Of a stretch of 64,000 nt of DNA, positions 60,699 to 64,000 are shown one piece after another; positions within the stretch are counted from its first letter, which is position 1, and the number at the start of each line of letters is the position of its first letter. The stretch is from positions 868,001 through 932,000 of the forward strand of contig NZ_CVRB01000001.1 in assembly GCF_001048695.1 (NCBI RefSeq). Reading direction: 5' to 3'. A program made the position numbers and the translations under genes. Below the pieces are notes generated by a model, which worked only from the letters and a program-made list of their open reading frames with translations, made no database searches and was not told the DNA's origin. The stretch comes from Neobacillus massiliamazoniensis. GTDB taxonomy: Bacteria; Bacillota; Bacilli; Bacillales; Cytobacillaceae.

Positions 60699-61679
60699 TT
60701 AATACACATCTTTTTTTGTAAATACGAAAAAAGAAACAAATAAGGCAACTGCCCACCAAACTAAAAGATCCAGCAATGAAAAAGAAAGCGTCATTCCTTG
60801 AATTGGCGGTGCTAGCCCCTTCATATAATCCGTTAACCTTAAATTGACCATGAAAAGGTATTTCGCTGAATCCCAAGAAGAAACCATATTACTTAAAATA
60901 GCTCCGGATATAAGAGCTGCAAGCATAACTCCCATTCCAGCAGCTGTGCTTCTAATTAATACAGAAAGCATAAAGGATAATGTTCCAACTACAATTGCTA
61001 CGAACCAGACAAGCCCAAAATCCATTAGTAAAAACTGCCATAGGTAAAGAACCTTTACAGCCGCAGTATTTAGTCCTGTTTCTGTTACATTAAAGCCTGT
61101 AAGAATGGGAGCTCCCCATCCCTTATAACCAAAAACCATTCCGGAAATGATATATGAAAGAAAGCCTACAATAGCAACAATTAATGAAATCACTAAACAA
61201 AGGGTAATATATTTACTCAAGAGAACCTTCCATCGCTTAACTGGTCTTGTCAATAAAAGCTTAATGGAGCCCAAACTATGTTCGGATGATACCAAATCGC
61301 TAGCGATGACCATTACCATTAAAGGAATAAACAAATCAATTGAATTTTCTAAAAATACCCTCATAAAGGTTGGTGCACCTGGCTCAGCAGGATTAATATT
61401 TTTGTCTAGATAGTATTGTTGCTGCTGCAGGGAAATTTGAAGCTGCTTTTTAAAATCAGGAGTAAGGCGGCTGTTACTTAACCTATTTTGCGTATCAATA
61501 ATTTGCTGTTGTAACATCGTTCTCCAGTCACTTGTTCCCAATTTCTCCATTTGCGTTTGGACCTGTTTATGTTGTGCATATGTAAATAAAATTACCAATA
61601 CACCTATTATGATCGTAATGACGATTAGCCTCTTTTTGGCGATAAGCTTCATCATTTCATTTTGAACGAGTTTAATCAA
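60699..61679 (-). CDS. ABC-2 type transporter permease
   Basis: A 326-residue protein: TM1 at about 18-36, then an external Gln-rich helical loop (about 40-100), then five further membrane segments, the layout of ABC-2/YhcI-type permeases. Its start overlaps the end of the ATPase gene by 8 bases. Together they form a BcrAB-like exporter, often used for antibiotic export or immunity. Confidence 0.9.
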   Translation of the reverse strand: MIKLVQNEMMKLIAKKRLIVITIIIGVLVILFTYAQHKQVQTQMEKLGTSDWRTMLQQQIIDTQNRLSNSRLTPDFKKQLQISLQQQQYYLDKNINPAEPGAPTFMRVFLENSIDLFIPLMVMVIASDLVSSEHSLGSIKLLLTRPVKRWKVLLSKYITLCLVISLIVAIVGFLSYIISGMVFGYKGWGAPILTGFNVTETGLNTAAVKVLYLWQFLLMDFGLVWFVAIVVGTLSFMLSVLIRSTAAGMGVMLAALISGAILSNMVSSWDSAKYLFMVNLRLTDYMKGLAPPIQGMTLSFSLLDLLVWWAVALFVSFFVFTKKDVY

Positions 61680-62583
61680 TTGAATCCCCCCCGGTCAGTT
61701 CGAGAAATAAATCTTCAAGAACAGGCATTTTCCGGTTAATTTCGATCACAAGGACACCTGATTCTACTAGTTGTTTGTTCCACTCAGGTGTTTTTTGTTC
61801 ATTAAATTCTGTAAGAATCGTTCCATCTTCTCTCACTTCGATTGTGGTTAAGGAACTTAATATTTGCTTTCCTTTTTCAAATGGCTGGAACCGCCATTCA
61901 ACTTTTTCCCGATTAGCAAGTAATTGGTGGACCGTATCAATCCGAATAATCGTTCCCTTTGAAATTATCGCAACCCGATCACATAAAAGCTGGATTTCAC
62001 TTAATAAATGGCTGGAAACAAGAACGCTTAGTCCCTCTTTTTCTGCGAGAAATCGGATAAATTGCCGCATCTCACGAATTCCAGCCGGATCAAGTCCATT
62101 AGTTGGTTCATCAAGAATAAGCACTTTTGGTTTTCCTAAAAGAGCCTGAGCAATTCCAAGGCGCTGCCTCATTCCAAGGGAATATGTTTTGACCTTATCA
62201 TGAATTCTTTCCGACAACCCCACAAGCTCAGTGACCTCATTAATCCGATCTTCCCCAATGTCGTCAAGCATTCTGGCAAAATGAAGTAAATTGTTATAGC
62301 CAGACAAATACGGATATAATTCTGGATTTTCTACGATACAGCCAAGATTTTTCATCGCCTGCTGAAATTGGTCACCAATTTTATATCCGCAAATACAGAT
62401 TTCCCCTGAGGACGGTTTAATAAGACCGACAAGCATTCGGATGGTCGTTGTTTTGCCGGCTCCATTTGGCCCCAAAAAGCCAAATACTTCCCCCTCTTTT
62501 AAATCAAAGGTAAGCCCTTTAATAATTTCCTTTTTTCCAATTGTCTTTTTTAGATTCTTTACAGATAATGTTATATTCTCCAT
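61672..62583 (-). CDS. ABC transporter ATP-binding protein, BcrA/YhcH type
   Basis: About 303 residues. Walker A is GPNGAGKTTT (about 38-47), the signature is YSLGMRQRLGIAQALL with the LGMRQ variant common in BcrA-type ATPases, and Walker B is VLILDEPTNGLDPAGI. The C-terminal 80 residues form the extension typical of the family. ATG 62583 and TTG 62586 share the ribosome site AAGGAGA. It pairs with the downstream permease. Confidence 0.92.
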   Translation of the reverse strand: MENITLSVKNLKKTIGKKEIIKGLTFDLKEGEVFGFLGPNGAGKTTTIRMLVGLIKPSSGEICICGYKIGDQFQQAMKNLGCIVENPELYPYLSGYNNLLHFARMLDDIGEDRINEVTELVGLSERIHDKVKTYSLGMRQRLGIAQALLGKPKVLILDEPTNGLDPAGIREMRQFIRFLAEKEGLSVLVSSHLLSEIQLLCDRVAIISKGTIIRIDTVHQLLANREKVEWRFQPFEKGKQILSSLTTIEVREDGTILTEFNEQKTPEWNKQLVESGVLVIEINRKMPVLEDLFLELTGGDSID

Positions 62584-62596
62584 CAACCATTTCTCC

Positions 62597-63394
62597 TTAC
62601 CAAGTGATCAATGAGGCAACCCGTTCAGCAATTAAACGGTAGCCCTTTGAATTTGGATGAAACTTATCGGAATAAAGATAATCGTTCACTTTTAATTCGA
62701 ACAAATCATATGTTGGTACGAATACGATTTTGGGAAAAACAGCGCAAGCTTCGGAGCTATCGTAATTCCAATGACGAACGACCTCCGACATCGCTTTGCC
62801 CTGGTTTAAATCCATAAAGGGATTATACAATCCAATAAAGAACACATTTGCATTGCTATTGTTCTTGCGAATCTGTTGAAAAATAAAGTTGAGATTATCC
62901 AAGTAGTTTTTTTCTATCTTGTTAATTTCTGTTGTTTGATAATCCACTAAGCCTTGTCCACCGCGAAACAAATCATTACCGCCTATTGTCACCAAAATGA
63001 TATCCGCTTTTTGAATCTGACGCTGGACTTCCATTTGTTGAACCTGTGACCGGAGCTGATCCGATGTTTGTCCGATAATGCCCAGGTTCGTCAGCTGAAT
63101 GGGCTGCTTTGTTTTTTTCTTAAGTTCATCAAGCAAATCGCCGACATAGCCCTTTCCGGTTACATCACCAGTTCCTCTTGTTAAAGAATCGCCAAGTGCT
63201 ACGATCGTCAACCCTTTTTTATTTTCTACTTTATTGTTTATAATTTTTGTCTGTGGAAGTTTAGCCGGTTTTTCTGCATAATATTCCTTCACTGCCCACC
63301 CAAGCCCCACTATCCAGACTAAACAAAATAATGCTGATACTATAGTAACGAACCGGATAATTATCTTATTCAAAAAAATCATCCCCTCTGGCAA
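62597..63394 (-). CDS. SGNH/GDSL hydrolase, membrane-anchored
   Basis: About 265 residues. One N-terminal membrane anchor (about 13-33) precedes an SGNH domain with block I GDSLTRG (Ser nucleophile), block III GGNDLF, and block V DKFHPNSKGY with the catalytic Asp and His. The likely activity is an extracytoplasmic esterase or deacylase. The start may be TTG 63394 (AGAGG at 6 nt) or ATG 63382. It precedes the ABC exporter by 11 bases on the same strand, so the three genes probably form an operon. Confidence 0.88.
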   Translation of the reverse strand: MPEGMIFLNKIIIRFVTIVSALFCLVWIVGLGWAVKEYYAEKPAKLPQTKIINNKVENKKGLTIVALGDSLTRGTGDVTGKGYVGDLLDELKKKTKQPIQLTNLGIIGQTSDQLRSQVQQMEVQRQIQKADIILVTIGGNDLFRGGQGLVDYQTTEINKIEKNYLDNLNFIFQQIRKNNSNANVFFIGLYNPFMDLNQGKAMSEVVRHWNYDSSEACAVFPKIVFVPTYDLFELKVNDYLYSDKFHPNSKGYRLIAERVASLITW

Positions 63395-63689
63395 TTTCTA
63401 CCTCTAATTAAATCACATTTGTCGCTTGAGTCAAAACTCTCTCAGCAAGAAAGGATTAAGTGAAAACTTGGCGATTGTCGATTCCGTTAGGACGGTTCAT
63501 GAGGCATTGTAGAATTTATGCTTTCCTATTTGCCAAAAAAAGAACCCAAAGATTGGATACCATAAATGTCTTCATAGAAGTTATCGTTTAAGAAAGATTT
63601 ACTGAAAACGAATCCATCTATGGAAATCGCTTTGCTCCGCAAAACTCACCTTATAAACGGATGCATAAATTTTCCAATTGTGATATGCT

Positions 63690-63718
63690 TTCATTATTAT
63701 ACCTGAGTTCTATATAAT
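63690..63718 (+). promoter_or_regulatory. Putative sigma-A promoter of the YdcF-like gene
   Basis: TTCATT (-35) and TATAAT (-10) with 17-bp spacing lie 30 bases upstream of the start codon. Between 63395 and this site I see no gene. Confidence 0.6.
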
Positions 63719-63747
63719 GTATTTATTTAAAAAAAGGATTTGACACC

Positions 63748-64000
63748 ATGAAAAATAAGAAAAAAATTTTATTTACATTAGGTATTATTGTAGGAATTGG
63801 GTTGATTTATCTTGTTTTTTTACAAGTGAAGATTTCTCAATACAGTCACTTAGAGCCTCCAAAGAACGCTGATTATGTAATTATTCTCGGTGCAAAGGTC
63901 AATGGCAAGGTGCCCTCTCTGGTATTGCAATCTAGAATTGACGCTGCAGCCAAATATTTAACGGAAAATAAAAATACTATTGCGATTGCTTCAGGAGGAA
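63748..64000 (+). CDS. YdcF/SanA-like (DUF218) protein (partial, N-terminal part)
   Basis: The gene runs off the right edge; 84 residues are visible. A Lys-rich start MKNKKKILF is followed by one membrane segment (about 7-26) and the beginning of the DUF218 domain: ADYVIILGAKVNGKVPS and LQSRIDAAAKYL, then IAIASGG. Members (SanA, YdcF, Bacillus YvcD-like) are envelope proteins of uncertain enzymatic role. AAAAAGGATTTG precedes the ATG. Confidence 0.85.
   Translation, partial: MKNKKKILFTLGIIVGIGLIYLVFLQVKISQYSHLEPPKNADYVIILGAKVNGKVPSLVLQSRIDAAAKYLTENKNTIAIASGG

Overview
The window looks like the chromosome of a low-GC, endospore-forming Bacillaceae bacterium (Bacillus/Neobacillus type). Evidence is the family content (FecCD-type B12 importer, ribDE-BA-H behind an FMN riboswitch, dltXABCD, HemY-type porphyrinogen oxidase, YpwA-type carboxypeptidase, PbpF- and PbpA-like PBPs), AGGAGG-type ribosome sites with frequent TTG starts, and two promoters that fit the late mother-cell sigma-K consensus. 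I saw no tRNA, rRNA, CRISPR array, transposase or prophage gene. || Layout. 1-1445 (minus): end of a MacB-like ABC exporter. 1641-3743 (plus): class A PBP. 4086-15410 (minus): one long corrinoid operon behind a cobalamin riboswitch with its own terminator, in the order btuF, btuC, btuD-cbiZ fusion, cbiB, cobU, cobQ, cobS, cobC-like phosphatase, a second degenerate cobU, cobO, cblT, cblS, DUF71 ATPase. Together these import corrinoids, strip the lower part from cobinamide (CbiZ) and rebuild adenosylcobalamin from cobyric acid and alpha-ribazole. This is a salvage and remodelling pathway; no corrin-ring genes are present. 15516-19366 (minus): riboflavin operon ribD-ribE-ribBA-ribH behind an FMN riboswitch. 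19635-24354: small membrane protein, hemY, GyrI-like protein, katA. 24552-26000 (plus): HpaB-type flavin-dependent hydroxylase. 26216-34515 (minus): cold-shock protein, HAD phosphatase, then envelope and lipid genes (pssA, PAP2, GtrA, GT2, polysaccharide deacetylase, GT28 diacylglycerol glycosyltransferase) and a two-component system. || 34801-36242 (plus): two paralogous Ser/Arg-repeat proteins, each with a sigma-K-like promoter; I regard this as the most novel locus and propose spore-coat proteins. 36302-40190: M32 carboxypeptidase (with a cre-like site) and a class B PBP. 40474-43593 (minus): a xanthine dehydrogenase cluster whose catalytic large subunit is reduced to a 57-codon C-terminal stub. 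43860-48130: MFS exporter, a small Cys-rich protein, a candidate sRNA, a TVP38/DedA-like protein, a radical SAM/SPASM protein. 48289-50753: a diverged CorA-like protein beside canonical corA. 51624-52673: M42 aminopeptidase. 53017-57307: complete dltXABCD operon. 57701-64000: predicted haem membrane protein, tatA, secreted and lipoproteins, an ABC-2 exporter, an SGNH hydrolase, and the start of a YdcF/SanA-like protein. || Dispersed repeats punctuate the window. Eight copies of a GC-rich, MITE-like element (family A; inverted ends GGCTGTGTTAAA/TTTAACACAGCC) sit between genes, one of them inside the riboflavin operon. Three copies of a second palindromic element (family B) are present, one in the B12 operon leader and one supplying a stop codon. 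A 13-bp near-palindrome GGTGTCAGGCACC recurs, once inside a coding sequence.
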